Assembly (NCBI GenBank): GCA_023417315.1
Contig: JAEZFW010000024.1
Coordinates: forward strand, 1-64,000
Direction of reading: 5' to 3'
Origin: Pseudomonadota bacterium
GTDB taxonomy: Bacteria > Pseudomonadota > Gammaproteobacteria > Steroidobacterales > Steroidobacteraceae
Length of the DNA: 64,000 nucleotides
Shown here: positions 48,958-58,320 of the stretch, piece by piece
How positions within the stretch are numbered: position 1 is the first letter of the stretch
Layout: each line of letters starts with the position of its first letter
Notes under the pieces: model-generated
What the model saw: only the letters and a program-made list of their open reading frames with translations
What the model was told of the DNA's origin: nothing
Databases searched by the model: none
Translations under genes and position numbers: made by a program

Positions 48958-49182
48958 ATGCGTATTCCTGCTCGTTATGCACCCGTACTCTTCGGCGCCA
49001 TTCTTTCGGTGCTCATGGTGGCGATCGTATCCGCCTTCGTGCTCTTCATCAGTCGAGGCATCCACCCAGGGTTTGCCGGGCAGTGGGTCAAGAGTTGTTT
49101 AACGACATGGCCTGTCGCGTGCGTGGCTGTGACGTTGCTTGCCCCGCGCGTAAGGCAGGTTGTGAGCCGTATCACTGTATAG
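48958..49182 (+). CDS. DUF2798 small membrane protein (74 aa)
   Basis: Two transmembrane helices: VLFGAILSVLMVAIVSAFVLF, then WVKSCLTTWPVACVAVTLLA, ending in PRVRQVVSRI. This is the DUF2798 pattern with W-P-V-A in the second helix. Function unknown. Start ATG 48958 has GGGAG upstream. It lies about 90 bases from the predicted SoxR-dependent start site, so it is probably induced by redox-cycling compounds. Confidence 0.82.
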   Translation: MRIPARYAPVLFGAILSVLMVAIVSAFVLFISRGIHPGFAGQWVKSCLTTWPVACVAVTLLAPRVRQVVSRITV

Positions 49183-49272
49183 ACGTGGTGACACCAATCG
49201 CGAAACAGGCTCTCGACAAGGAGGCAAGTGAGACACCGGGAGGAGTGCCCCAACACCTCATCGTGCGCGACG

Positions 49273-50718
49273 TTAGTGTTGGGAGTGCTCCCTCCGCACA
49301 CTGAGCTCTGCCGGCTTTAGCACCTTGCCGTTGTTGATCACCGCGTACACCCGGTGGACAGCGCGGATGTCAGTGAGCGGATCGACTTCGAGGATCACCA
49401 GATCCGCCTCGTAGCCTTCCTTGATACGGCCGACACGATCCCCGATGCCCATGATGTCGGCCGCTTCGGATGTCGCCATTCGCAGCACGTCCCACGCGGG
49501 GATCCCCGCCTCGCGGTGCAACTCCAGCTCGCGGCCATAGAGAACACCGCCACCCGCGTCGGTACCCACCATCATGGGAACGCCGGCATCGTGCAACAGG
49601 CGTGCGAATGCCTGCACCTTCGGCATCGCGCGGCGCGCTCGCTCGTAGTCCTCCGATGACCAACCCGCCGCACTCGCGCGCAACTGCGCCTCGTAGACCG
49701 CGAACACCTCGGGATCAAACTCCTTGCGCTCAAATTCGGGTAGCACGCGGCTGAGATCATCGGTGTGATAGATCAACTCGTTGACGACGAGTGTCAGGTT
49801 GACCGCAATTTTCTTCTTCGCAAGCAAATCGACGAGGTTGCGGATCAAAGGACCATCATAGTCAGCGAGCTCGAACCACCGGTACATAAACCTGGACGTT
49901 TGATCCAATTCGGCCACGTACTTCGCACGCGCGTCAGGTTCAAGCAGATCCGGACTCGTCGGCAGCGCATGCTCGAGACCATCTATGCCGAGCTCAATCG
50001 CGCGCGTCCAGCTCACGCGATTCAAATGAGCAATCGCCTTGAGGCCGTGTTCGTGCGCAACGCGAATCCCCGTCGCGAGCTCTTGCTCGCTCAGGTCCGT
50101 GTAGAGCTTGAAGTACCTCATGCCGAGCGCGGCCTCCTGTGACGCCGCCGCTTGCCATTCGGCCTCCGTGCGCGGATAGCGGAACATCTCACCCGACATC
50201 GGCGGGGGTTGGATCACCGCACCGGCGTGCCGAGCTTCGGGACCGATCCACGTACCCGAGGCAATCATGCGATCGTAATGTGCATTCGCTACGGGCGACC
50301 CGCCGGGATTGCGCACGGTTGTCACGCCTCGTGCGAGCGCGACGCGGGCGTTGCGCTGGGTGATGCGTTCGTCGATCTTCATCGAGATCACGGGAGCGCC
50401 GTCGCGCATTTCTACATCTACGATGCCGGTGGCAGTGACATGCGCATGCGCGTCGATGAATCCGGGAAGCACGAACCGATCGGTCAAGTCGTGAGCATGC
50501 TTAGAGTCGGATAGCCGCGGCGCCTTGCCGGAGCCAATGCGAGAGATCCGGCCGTTTTCAACGACGACCCACGCGTTCTCGATTCGCTTTTCGGTGGCAG
50601 GGTCGATCAGAGTGAACCCATGATAGACATCCGCGCGTGCCGGATCGGGCATCGCGGCCTGGGCCATGCCCAAGCTCAGAAGCGCGAATGCATAGCGAAA
50701 CCCCGTGTGCCCGCCCAT
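49273..50718 (-). CDS. Exported amidohydrolase family protein
   Basis: 481 aa. Signal peptide (about 1-29), then a metal-dependent TIM-barrel: FIDAHAHVT (HxH near 91), the lysine in RYFKLYTD near 200, KAIAHL near 224, GLEHALP near 249 and the aspartate in VGTDAGGG near 392. The flanking small beta domain is residues 32-80 and 430-481. Resembles imidazolonepropionase/prolidase-like secreted amidohydrolases. Substrate is possibly a dipeptide or cyclic amide. Monocistronic, divergent from the sigma-factor gene. Confidence 0.88.
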   Translation of the reverse strand: MGGHTGFRYAFALLSLGMAQAAMPDPARADVYHGFTLIDPATEKRIENAWVVVENGRISRIGSGKAPRLSDSKHAHDLTDRFVLPGFIDAHAHVTATGIVDVEMRDGAPVISMKIDERITQRNARVALARGVTTVRNPGGSPVANAHYDRMIASGTWIGPEARHAGAVIQPPPMSGEMFRYPRTEAEWQAAASQEAALGMRYFKLYTDLSEQELATGIRVAHEHGLKAIAHLNRVSWTRAIELGIDGLEHALPTSPDLLEPDARAKYVAELDQTSRFMYRWFELADYDGPLIRNLVDLLAKKKIAVNLTLVVNELIYHTDDLSRVLPEFERKEFDPEVFAVYEAQLRASAAGWSSEDYERARRAMPKVQAFARLLHDAGVPMMVGTDAGGGVLYGRELELHREAGIPAWDVLRMATSEAADIMGIGDRVGRIKEGYEADLVILEVDPLTDIRAVHRVYAVINNGKVLKPAELSVRREHSQH

Positions 50719-50835
50719 GAAGCTCTCCCAGTGCTCGGCCCATCGCCGACTGACTATCAGTCTCGGGGTCGTGCATTTGCCTTACATTCGAACGGCAGTT
50801 GTAAGAAGTGTGCTGCTCCAGGGACTATTGCTTGG

Positions 50836-51318
50836 ATGGATGCACGCGACGTCATCACCCAATTCGCCCCCGCCCTCGCGCGCGTCGTAGCCTCGTATGA
50901 GCGCGACCGCGCTCTGCAGGAGGAGCTGCTGCAGGAGGTTCTGATGGCGATTCTCTCTTCGCTGCCCCGATTGGCTCATGCCGACAAATTGAAACCCTTC
51001 GTGTTTCGCATTGCGCACAATCGCTGTCTAAGCCATGTCGCCAAGCGAATGCGCGAACGAGCGCATCAGGAGAGCTTGGACGATCTTGCCGCCGAAGCGG
51101 CGAGCCAGGAGCAAGCACTCATCGAACAGGAGCGCGGCGAGCGATTACTGGAAGCGATTCGGGGACTCACGCTCCCCTATCGGCAGGTCATGACACTGAT
51201 CTTGGAAGACCTGAGCTACGACGAGATCGCCGACACACTCGGCATCAGCGTGGCCAACGTCGGGATCCGCGTGAACCGTGCCAAGCAACAGCTCAAGGTG
51301 CTGCTCGGCCATGAATGA
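50836..51318 (+). CDS. ECF-type RNA polymerase sigma factor
   Basis: 160 aa. Region 2 (ERDRALQEELLQEVLMAILSS, LKPFVFRIAHNRCLSHV) and region 4 (LPYRQVMTLILEDLSYDEIA, then LGISVANVGIRVNRAKQQL) are clear. The following gene overlaps by eight bases and encodes a membrane protein in the position of an anti-sigma factor. Start ATG 50836 (MDARDVITQFAP). The regulon is unknown. Confidence 0.88.
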   Translation: MDARDVITQFAPALARVVASYERDRALQEELLQEVLMAILSSLPRLAHADKLKPFVFRIAHNRCLSHVAKRMRERAHQESLDDLAAEAASQEQALIEQERGERLLEAIRGLTLPYRQVMTLILEDLSYDEIADTLGISVANVGIRVNRAKQQLKVLLGHE

Positions 51319-51898
51319 CAACTTCATCCGTAGTTTGCAGAGTGACTGGCAATCGCAAGACCACGACGCGGCTCGAGTCTTGCGTCGCTTACGTCGCACG
51401 CGGTGGATGCCGCATATCGTGCTCGGTTCGGAGATAGCGGGTTGTGCTGTCGCGCTGTTCGTCGGAATCTGGTTTGCCTGGGTTGCGGCGCATACCGAGG
51501 AGCACAAGCTCTTGTTTGCCTTGAGTGCTGGAGTGATGTTGATCGCGACTCCCGCGCTTTGTGCTGCCACCGTGATAGCGCGACGTCACAGCCTCGCATG
51601 GGACGCCGAAACGCCTGAAACGCTCTTGCGCGTCGGCATGCGCCGCGCCGAGTCCTCGCTTTCGGCAATTCGCATCGGGCGTTGGCATATCGCAATCATC
51701 GCGCTTTTCGTGACGACGCTCTGGGTCCTCGAGGCGATCGGCCTTATTCATGCCTTCGGATTTCTCATCTTCTACACTGCGGTTTGTCTGATTCTATCGA
51801 CCGTAGCGTGGCTCTGGATGACGTGGCGAGAGAAACGCCTGCGCCTCGAGCGCGCGGTGTTAGTTAGATTGTTGGCCGCGCTGCAAGTCGACGCCTGA
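51311..51898 (+). CDS. Membrane protein, possible anti-sigma factor (195 aa)
   Basis: Cytoplasmic N-terminus of about 35 residues (SLQSDWQSQDHDAARVLRRL), then four hydrophobic helices (about 35-58, 66-86, 124-144, 147-168) and a basic C-terminus. It overlaps the sigma-factor gene, which suggests it binds and restrains it, although no ZAS zinc motif is seen. The N-terminal domain would be the sigma-binding part. Confidence 0.72.
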   Translation: MNDNFIRSLQSDWQSQDHDAARVLRRLRRTRWMPHIVLGSEIAGCAVALFVGIWFAWVAAHTEEHKLLFALSAGVMLIATPALCAATVIARRHSLAWDAETPETLLRVGMRRAESSLSAIRIGRWHIAIIALFVTTLWVLEAIGLIHAFGFLIFYTAVCLILSTVAWLWMTWREKRLRLERAVLVRLLAALQVDA

Positions 51899-52090
51899 GA
51901 CGCGAAATCTCATCGGGTCTTGGAAGCTGATTCTGCACGTCCGCCACCAGCGTGGACTTGCTGCACCTGCACTTTGACGCGCGCCGCATGATTCATGGAG
52001 GAATTCGATTTTCCTGTCAGGTTCGTGCGCAACGCAAGCGCGGTGCGAGTAGGATCAGAAACAATCAGGGAAGGGCGCGGGAGAGCAATC

Positions 52091-53593
52091 ATGCCTGCAC
52101 GCTCGGTGCTACGCTTGCTGCGGGTCTTCATCAGTGCCGTACTGCTCGCAGCGACGCTCGCCAACGCGGCGGAAAATATACCCAGCGCACCTTCGACGCA
52201 GACGCCCTCAGAGACACCCTCGTCATCAGCGAACCCGAGCACCGCGTCGCAAGCACTAGAGGGAATCGGGACGCAGATCGATCGTATCGTCGCGGAGGAG
52301 ATGACGGCCCAACGCATTCCGGGTCTTGCCCTCGCGGTGATCTCGCGCGGCGAGATCTTACGTGCAAGCGGCTACGGTTTCGCGAACGTCGAGCATCGGG
52401 TGCCCGTATCGCGCCAGACTGTTTTTCAGTCCGCCTCGCTCGGCAAGATGTTTACAGCCGCGGCCATCATGCTGCTCGTGGAGGACGGAAAGCTCTCGCT
52501 TGAAGATTCGGTCGCACGCTTCTTTCCTGAAGCGCCTGCCGCATGGCGATCGATCACGTTGCGACACTTGCTCACGCACACATCGGGAATACCGGACTAC
52601 ATCGACGGCACGCTGGACCTTCGCAAGGACTTCACGGAAGAAGAATTCGTGGGCAAGACCTTCGCAATGACGCTCGAGTTCCCGGCCGGCAAACGCTGGA
52701 ACTACAGCAACACGGGTTACGTGCTGCTTGGGTTCATCGTGCATCGCGCATCAGGCAAGTTGTACGGCGACCTTCTGCGCGAGCGCGTGTTCACGCCTCT
52801 AGGCATGTCGAGCGCCCGCGTCATCAGCGAAGAGGATATCGTGGAGCACCGCGCTGCTGGCTATCGAATCGTAAATGAGCAGCTCAAGAATCAACCGTGG
52901 GTGGCGCCGACGCTGAACACGACTGCCGACGGCGCGCTGTACCTCTCGGCGGATGACTTGATTCGTTGGGATCGCGCGGTGCGCGAGCGCGCACTGCTCA
53001 AGCCATCGAGCTGGGAAGCAATTCTCACACCGGTGAGATTGGCGAGCGGTAAACCGTTTCCGTACGGGTTTGGCTGGGGCTTGCCCGATGGCCCCGGACC
53101 GGCGCGCATTGGTCACACTGGCCACACGTGGGGCTTCACTACCGCCTACGTGCATCTGCTCGAGGAGGACCTCACGGTCCTGATGCTTTGCAATCTGGAC
53201 GGAGTTGACGAAACGCAGATCACGCGGCGAGTTGCCGGCGTGATCGTGCCTGCGATTCTGACCCGGCGAAGTCCGCAAACCGATCCGGACCCTGCACTGG
53301 CGCAACGCGTACTCGAACTGATTCGACAGTCAGCGACCGGCACGCTGCGCGCCGAAGATTTCGAATGGCTACGCGCAGGCGCGCTCGCGTACATGAACAA
53401 GCAATATAAAGTTCAGCTGCAGGGCATGAGCTCATTTGACAGACTGTCGCTGCTCGAGCGTCGAGAAGTGGGCGATGACTTGCACGTCGAGTATCGAGCT
53501 CGCAGCGGGAACAAGACATTCATCGCGACTGCGGAGGTGAGCCCCAGCGGCCGATTCACATTCTTCGATGTACGGCCCGAGATCCCAGACTGA
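52091..53593 (+). CDS. Exported serine hydrolase, beta-lactamase family
   Basis: 500 aa. Signal peptide (PARSVLRLLRVFISAVLLAA), a Ser/Thr/Pro-rich linker, then the class C fold with S-x-x-K in QSASLGKMF, Y-S-N in RWNYSNTGYVLLG and H-T-G in RIGHTGHTWG. The C-terminal about 100 residues are an extra domain, as in other peptidase-like family members. Possibly a D-aminopeptidase or peptidoglycan-related hydrolase. Start ATG 52091. Confidence 0.87.
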   Translation: MPARSVLRLLRVFISAVLLAATLANAAENIPSAPSTQTPSETPSSSANPSTASQALEGIGTQIDRIVAEEMTAQRIPGLALAVISRGEILRASGYGFANVEHRVPVSRQTVFQSASLGKMFTAAAIMLLVEDGKLSLEDSVARFFPEAPAAWRSITLRHLLTHTSGIPDYIDGTLDLRKDFTEEEFVGKTFAMTLEFPAGKRWNYSNTGYVLLGFIVHRASGKLYGDLLRERVFTPLGMSSARVISEEDIVEHRAAGYRIVNEQLKNQPWVAPTLNTTADGALYLSADDLIRWDRAVRERALLKPSSWEAILTPVRLASGKPFPYGFGWGLPDGPGPARIGHTGHTWGFTTAYVHLLEEDLTVLMLCNLDGVDETQITRRVAGVIVPAILTRRSPQTDPDPALAQRVLELIRQSATGTLRAEDFEWLRAGALAYMNKQYKVQLQGMSSFDRLSLLERREVGDDLHVEYRARSGNKTFIATAEVSPSGRFTFFDVRPEIPD

Positions 53594-53663
53594 CGGGTTG
53601 AGATTCCGCGGAAACCTCAGTAAGCGCGCATGAAAGGAAGCTGCGTTTGTCACATTGCAAGCT

Positions 53664-56156
53664 TCACACTTCGATGCGTGCTCTTCGAGCTTGCCATGAG
53701 ATGAAGCCAGCGATGAGCCCAGGGAGCACGCCTGCCGCACCCGCAAGCAGCCAGTCGTCTGCATGCAGCGGCTCCAAGTGCAGCATGCGCGCCAGCGGGT
53801 CGACTTGTACGAATACGATCGCAGAAAGAAGCGCTGCTGCAGCAGCAAGGAGCGCACTCCGCGCGCGTACACCGCTGAGACCGAGTGTCACGGCCGCGCT
53901 GGAGACGATCAGTACGATCATGGCCATGCTGCGTGCGTGCTCGATATTCTGAGTCGGTCCGAGACTGCGGACATAGCCAAGCACGATTGCGGTCGTGACG
54001 AGGAGCCCTACGATGGCGATAACCGTCCACTCGGCACGATCGAAGAATCGCCGGTGCGCCCCACGCCTGATATGCACGAGCCGGTGTGACGGCGGCAGTT
54101 GCGGAAACACCAGCAGCGCCGTGGGATGAATCATCAGCTCGAACCAGACGATGTGCACCGGCAAGTACAGAAGCGGATAACCCGCAAACGGGATGAAGGC
54201 TGCCGTGAGCACCAGTGGAATGTGCACCATCAATAAATAGGCGAAGCTGCGTTTCAAGTTCTCGAAGAGCTGTCGCCCCTCGGAGATCGCATTGATGATC
54301 GTGCGAAAGTCATCATCGAGCAGCACGATCGAGGCGACCTCGCGCGCGCTACGGGTCCCCCGCTCTCCCATCGCGATTCCGATATCCGCGCCTTGCAAAG
54401 CGGGGACGTCATTCACGCCATCACCGGTGACCGCGACGGTTTCACCAGCCGCTTGCAGCGCGCGAACCAGCTCGAGCTTCTGCATCGGAATGCAGCGGGC
54501 GATGACATCGAACGCGTCGAGTCCCGCGGCGCGATCGGCTCGCAAGTACTCTGGCAAGTCTGGCCCGTCGATCACACGCGGCGGATGTGTGCCAATGCCA
54601 AGCTTGGCGGCAACCGCAGCAGCCGTCGCGGGATGATCGCCGGTGACCATGATGACGCGAATCCCAGCCGCCTGTGCTGCTTTCACAGCTGTGGCCGCCG
54701 TTGATCTCACGGGATCCTCGAAGGCGAGCAAGCCCAAGAAGGCATAGTCGCGATCCGGCTCGCCGCCGTGCCAGCGTTCGAGTGAACGCGCGGCGCACGC
54801 GATGACCTTCTGACCGGCTGAGGCAAGTTCCATCGTTCGCTCGAGCCACGTGTCACGCTCAACCTGCGAGAGCGTCGTCATGCTCAGGATCGTTTCGGGC
54901 GCGCCCTTTGCTGCTGCGATCACCCCGAGCTTCGGATCTCGAACGATGCCGACTTCGCGGCGCCGATCTTCCGTGAACGGGAACGTCGCGAGGCGCTCAC
55001 CTAGTACGGTCAGGCCGCGCGCGAGCACTGCGCGATCCATCGGGTCGTTACTGCCAGCGCGCGATGCGATCGAGGCAGCCATGAGCAATCGCTCATCGGC
55101 CCCGGCGTCTGCGGTTAGAACATGCGCGAGATCCAGCCGCCCCTCCGTGAGCGTTCCTGTCTTATCCGAACAAATGCAGGTCACACGCCCAATGTTTTCG
55201 ACGGCAACGGCGCGGCGCACGAGCGCGCTTCGACGCGCCAGACGATAGACACCGATGCTCAGAAAGAATGTGAAGACGAGGGGAAATTCTTCCGGCAGAG
55301 CCGCCACTGCCAATGTGACTGCACTGAGCAGCGCATCGACCAGTCCATGCCCCTGCAGATAGCGCGTTGCAGCGAGCGCGATGCACATCAGCGCTGCTGC
55401 AACGATCAAGGTGATGACGAGCGAGGACAGCGCCTGTTGTAGTTGTGTTCGCTCGTGCGCGCCCGACTGCGCTGAGCGCACGATCTGACCATACAGCGTC
55501 TCAGCGCCCGTGAATACGACGTACAAGCGGGCTTCACCCGTCAGCACGCGTGTTCCGGCAGCACCCCAGCTTTCGTGCTCGATGGCCCATTCGGCCGAAG
55601 CGGCCTCTCCTCGATCTTCATCAACCCGCCACGTGTATGCGTGCTTGCGCACAGGGAGCGCCTCCCCGGTCAACGCGGATTCGTCAACCTGCACATCCTC
55701 GCTGGCGATCAACACACCATCGGCTGGAAAGGATTCGGATTCCCGGACGACTACGACATCACCCGGCACGAGGTCGCTCGACGGCACCTGAGTGAGTGCG
55801 CCTTCTCGCAGGACTTGGGCCTGTGCGGCCAGTTGGCCGGCGAGTCCTTCGGTGCTCGCCTGTGTACGACGATGTAGATAGGCGTCGATTCCGACGATAG
55901 GGATGAGCGCCACCGCCAAGATCGCCGCTTCGACATAGTCTCCAAGCCATGCAAACAGCACTGCGGTTGCAACGAGAAACCAGATCATCGGGTCGCGCGC
56001 GGTATCGCGCACGACATGGCGCCATCCGGACGGGGGCGTGACGACGATGTCGTTGCGGCCGAAGCGGCTGCGGCTCGCGATGACCTCCGCCTGCGTCAAT
56101 CCGCGTGGCTCGCCAGAGGCGATCTCGACTCGTTCGGCAGGCACGCTGTGGAGCAT
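53664..56156 (-). CDS. P-type cation-transporting ATPase (HAD-IC)
   Basis: 830 aa P2-like pump. The actuator loop motif is TGEALPV. The phosphorylation site is CSDKTGTLTEG (Asp about 331), followed by MVTGDHPATA and VTGDGVNDVPAL in the P domain. Ten or so helices are predicted. The helix-4 ion motif reads ALPEEFPLVFTFF instead of the common PEGLP of Ca/Mn pumps. The C-terminus lacks a regulatory tail. The transported ion is not certain. Start ATG 56156 has no strong ribosome site. Convergent with the serine hydrolase, 70 bases apart. Confidence 0.9.
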   Translation of the reverse strand: MLHSVPAERVEIASGEPRGLTQAEVIASRSRFGRNDIVVTPPSGWRHVVRDTARDPMIWFLVATAVLFAWLGDYVEAAILAVALIPIVGIDAYLHRRTQASTEGLAGQLAAQAQVLREGALTQVPSSDLVPGDVVVVRESESFPADGVLIASEDVQVDESALTGEALPVRKHAYTWRVDEDRGEAASAEWAIEHESWGAAGTRVLTGEARLYVVFTGAETLYGQIVRSAQSGAHERTQLQQALSSLVITLIVAAALMCIALAATRYLQGHGLVDALLSAVTLAVAALPEEFPLVFTFFLSIGVYRLARRSALVRRAVAVENIGRVTCICSDKTGTLTEGRLDLAHVLTADAGADERLLMAASIASRAGSNDPMDRAVLARGLTVLGERLATFPFTEDRRREVGIVRDPKLGVIAAAKGAPETILSMTTLSQVERDTWLERTMELASAGQKVIACAARSLERWHGGEPDRDYAFLGLLAFEDPVRSTAATAVKAAQAAGIRVIMVTGDHPATAAAVAAKLGIGTHPPRVIDGPDLPEYLRADRAAGLDAFDVIARCIPMQKLELVRALQAAGETVAVTGDGVNDVPALQGADIGIAMGERGTRSAREVASIVLLDDDFRTIINAISEGRQLFENLKRSFAYLLMVHIPLVLTAAFIPFAGYPLLYLPVHIVWFELMIHPTALLVFPQLPPSHRLVHIRRGAHRRFFDRAEWTVIAIVGLLVTTAIVLGYVRSLGPTQNIEHARSMAMIVLIVSSAAVTLGLSGVRARSALLAAAAALLSAIVFVQVDPLARMLHLEPLHADDWLLAGAAGVLPGLIAGFISWQARRARIEV

Positions 56157-56338
56157 GAGGTCACGCCATTCGCCACCTGAGATCGCACTACTGTACTTAC
56201 AAATTCAACTACGCGTCAGCGCTAACTCCGTGCCACATCTGCGTAATGACTCTAAACGCCACCCGATGACACTGTAGATCAGGGTTGGAACCGCAACTGA
56301 GAGCCGCGGAATACGCACGGGCGTGGAGGACGACTGTC

Positions 56339-56728
56339 ATGTCTTACTACTTGGCGAAGACCGTCCACGGTCCATTCGATCGCGTTCTGGCCAATGTCAT
56401 CGAGCACCTGAAGTCCGAAGGCTTCGGAGTCCTCACGGATATCGATGTGCAAGCGACGCTGAAGAGCAAGATCGGCGCGGAGATTCCGAAGTATCGGATC
56501 CTGGGTGCCTGCAATCCCGGATTCGCGCACGAGGCGCTCAAGGTCGAAGACAAGCTCGGGGTGCTGCTTCCCTGCAATGTCATCGTGCGCGAGACGGCTG
56601 ACGGACGAATCGAGGTGGCGAGTGTCGATCCGGTCATTGCGATGGAACGCACCGGAAACCCTGCGCTCGCGACCACGGCCGGGGAAGTCCGACGTCGGTT
56701 GTCAAACGTGATTGGCGCGCTTCACTGA
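56339..56728 (+). CDS. DUF302 protein (129 aa)
   Basis: Small soluble protein of the DUF302 fold. LKSEGFGVLTDIDVQATLK and YRILGACNPGFAHEAL with LLPCNVIVRE are the conserved blocks. Members occur near metal or sulfur stress genes. Start ATG 56339 has GGAGGA eight bases upstream; an in-frame codon further upstream is not supported. Confidence 0.88.
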   Translation: MSYYLAKTVHGPFDRVLANVIEHLKSEGFGVLTDIDVQATLKSKIGAEIPKYRILGACNPGFAHEALKVEDKLGVLLPCNVIVRETADGRIEVASVDPVIAMERTGNPALATTAGEVRRRLSNVIGALH

Positions 56729-56797
56729 GGTACTCCGCAACCGCGGTGCTCATCGACTTAGGACGCGAGCCCTGCCCCATCGGCCATCGCGCCCTCA

Positions 56798-56814
56798 TTT
56801 AAGGATCCTTTAAG
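56798..56814 (+). promoter_or_regulatory. PmrA/QseB-type response-regulator box
   Basis: TTTAAG-GATCC-TTTAAG is two direct six-base repeats with an 11-base period, matching the yTTAAk-N5-yTTAAk box of PmrA/BasR and QseB. A TAATAC -10-like box lies at 56822-56827. It precedes an operon that encodes a regulator of exactly that type. Confidence 0.65.
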
Positions 56815-56823
56815 CCGCGAGTA

Positions 56824-56856
56824 ATACGGTGCATCCATGTGGAGGATGCACCGTAT
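56824..56856. repeat. Perfect 13-base inverted repeat in the b561 leader
   Basis: ATACGGTGCATCC (56824-56836) and GGATGCACCGTAT (56844-56856) around seven bases. It overlaps the predicted -10 region and start site, so it could be a second operator or an RNA hairpin in the leader. Confidence 0.7.
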
Positions 56857-56928
56857 GTCTGTTCGCATCGTCGGCTTGCGGGTGAGCGGCGTTCTCCACC
56901 GTCGCTCAACTCCCGAAAGAGGTCCATC

Positions 56929-57642
56929 ATGAGTAACGGAGCTGTCGCCAAAGTGCGCGTTTGGGATCTACCCACGCGAGTTTTCCATTGGTCGCTTGCG
57001 CTTTCCTTCTTCGGCGCATATTTGCTTGCCGAATCTGAGCGGGTTCTTCACCTGCACGTGATGTTCGGCTACACCGTCGTAGCACTCGTTCTGTTTCGAC
57101 TGGTATGGGGTTTTCTCGGGACTCCCTACGCGCGGTTTCGCTCCTTTGTGTTTGGTCCGCGCGCAGTCGCCGACCATCTCAAAGGACTTGCGCACGGCGA
57201 TGTTCGTGAGCATCCCGGCCACACGCCGGCTGGCAGTTGGGCGATCTGGCTCATGCTGGTCCTCGCGCTCGTGACCGGCGCGAGCGGCTATCTCCACTTC
57301 AACGAAATCGGCGGCGAGGCCATGGAGGAGGTGCACGAAGTCGCAGCCAACGCGTGGCTGTTCGTCGTGTTCGTTCACGTCGCCGGCGTGATCGTCAGCA
57401 GCATCGCCGAACGTCAGAACCTCGTCCGCGCGATGTTGACCGGCTACAAGAAGCTGAGCGGCACCGTCCCGAATGTGCGTAACGCGAGTCTGACGGGAGC
57501 ACTGATGCTCGCAGGCATCCTGGCCTTCTGGGGTCTCACGACCGTCTCTGGACAGACACCCAATCTGCCTTCGTGGGCGGGTACGCAGTCGGTAGTGGAG
57601 TCTCCCCGCTTGTCGTACGAGCACGATTCGGACGACGATTGA
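56929..57642 (+). CDS. Cytochrome b561 family protein (237 aa)
   Basis: Four to five membrane helices with haem-ligand histidines in VWDLPTRVFHWSLAL (near 19), VLHLHVMFGYTVVALVLFRL (near 46) and VFVHVAGVIV (near 152). RLVWGFLGTPYARF is typical of the Ni/Fe-hydrogenase-type b cytochromes. An acidic C-terminal tail ends in HDSDDD. Likely a membrane electron carrier. First gene of the unit with the two-component system; the next gene follows after three bases. Confidence 0.88.
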   Translation: MSNGAVAKVRVWDLPTRVFHWSLALSFFGAYLLAESERVLHLHVMFGYTVVALVLFRLVWGFLGTPYARFRSFVFGPRAVADHLKGLAHGDVREHPGHTPAGSWAIWLMLVLALVTGASGYLHFNEIGGEAMEEVHEVAANAWLFVVFVHVAGVIVSSIAERQNLVRAMLTGYKKLSGTVPNVRNASLTGALMLAGILAFWGLTTVSGQTPNLPSWAGTQSVVESPRLSYEHDSDDD

Positions 57643-57645
57643 ACT

Positions 57646-58320
57646 ATGAGGATTCTGCTGGCGGAGGATGAGGCTCTCCTCGGCGCCGCGTTGCGCGAAG
57701 GCTTGCAGCACGCGGGCTTCGCAGTCGACTGGTTTCGCGACGGCGCCGCAGCGCGCGCAGCGCTCGAGACCGAGCAGTTTGCGGGCGTCGTGCTCGATCT
57801 CGGGCTGCCAAAACTGGCCGGCTTGGAGCTGCTTCGCGGGTTGCGAGCGAAACGCGATGCGACTCCAGTGCTGGTGCTCACCGCCCGAGATGCTGTTGAA
57901 GACCGCGTCAAAGGACTCGATCTCGGAGCGGATGACTATGTGGTCAAGCCTGTCGCGATCGCCGAGCTCGCAGCCAGACTCCGTGCGTTGATTCGCCGCT
58001 CGCAAGGACTCGCATCCGGAGTCCTGAACGTCGGGGAGCTCGTACTCGACATGGCGAGCCGCTCCGTGCTGTTTCAAGGTGAGCCCGTACAGCTCTCGGC
58101 TCGTGAGTTTGCCGTCTTGCGTGAGCTGATGCTCAACGCCGGCCGCGTGCTCACGCGAGAGCAACTCGAGGCGAGCCTGTATGAGTGGAGCCGCACGCTC
58201 GAGAGCAATGCCATCGAGGTGTACGTTCACCACCTTCGCCGCAAGCTGCATCCCGATGTCATACGCACGATCCGCGGTGTCGGCTATCTGATGCCCGTGC
58301 GAAGACCAACTGATCCATGA
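57646..58320 (+). CDS. OmpR-type response regulator, QseB/PmrA-like
   Basis: 224 aa. The receiver has ILLAEDE, phosphoacceptor Asp51 (VVLDLGLP), LTARDAVEDRVKGLDLGADD and KPV near 101. The winged-helix output domain contains LSAREFAVLRELM and VYVHHLRRKL, ending in IRTIRGVGYLM. Closest in layout to QseB/PmrA. It overlaps the sensor-kinase start by four bases, and a matching box lies upstream of the operon. Confidence 0.92.
   Translation: MRILLAEDEALLGAALREGLQHAGFAVDWFRDGAAARAALETEQFAGVVLDLGLPKLAGLELLRGLRAKRDATPVLVLTARDAVEDRVKGLDLGADDYVVKPVAIAELAARLRALIRRSQGLASGVLNVGELVLDMASRSVLFQGEPVQLSAREFAVLRELMLNAGRVLTREQLEASLYEWSRTLESNAIEVYVHHLRRKLHPDVIRTIRGVGYLMPVRRPTDP

Noticed and set aside
56968..58251. 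Minus-strand frame of about 427 codons opposite cytochrome b561 and the response regulator
   Set aside because: Both plus-strand genes have unmistakable motifs; the minus translation is low-complexity and Gln/Arg-rich.
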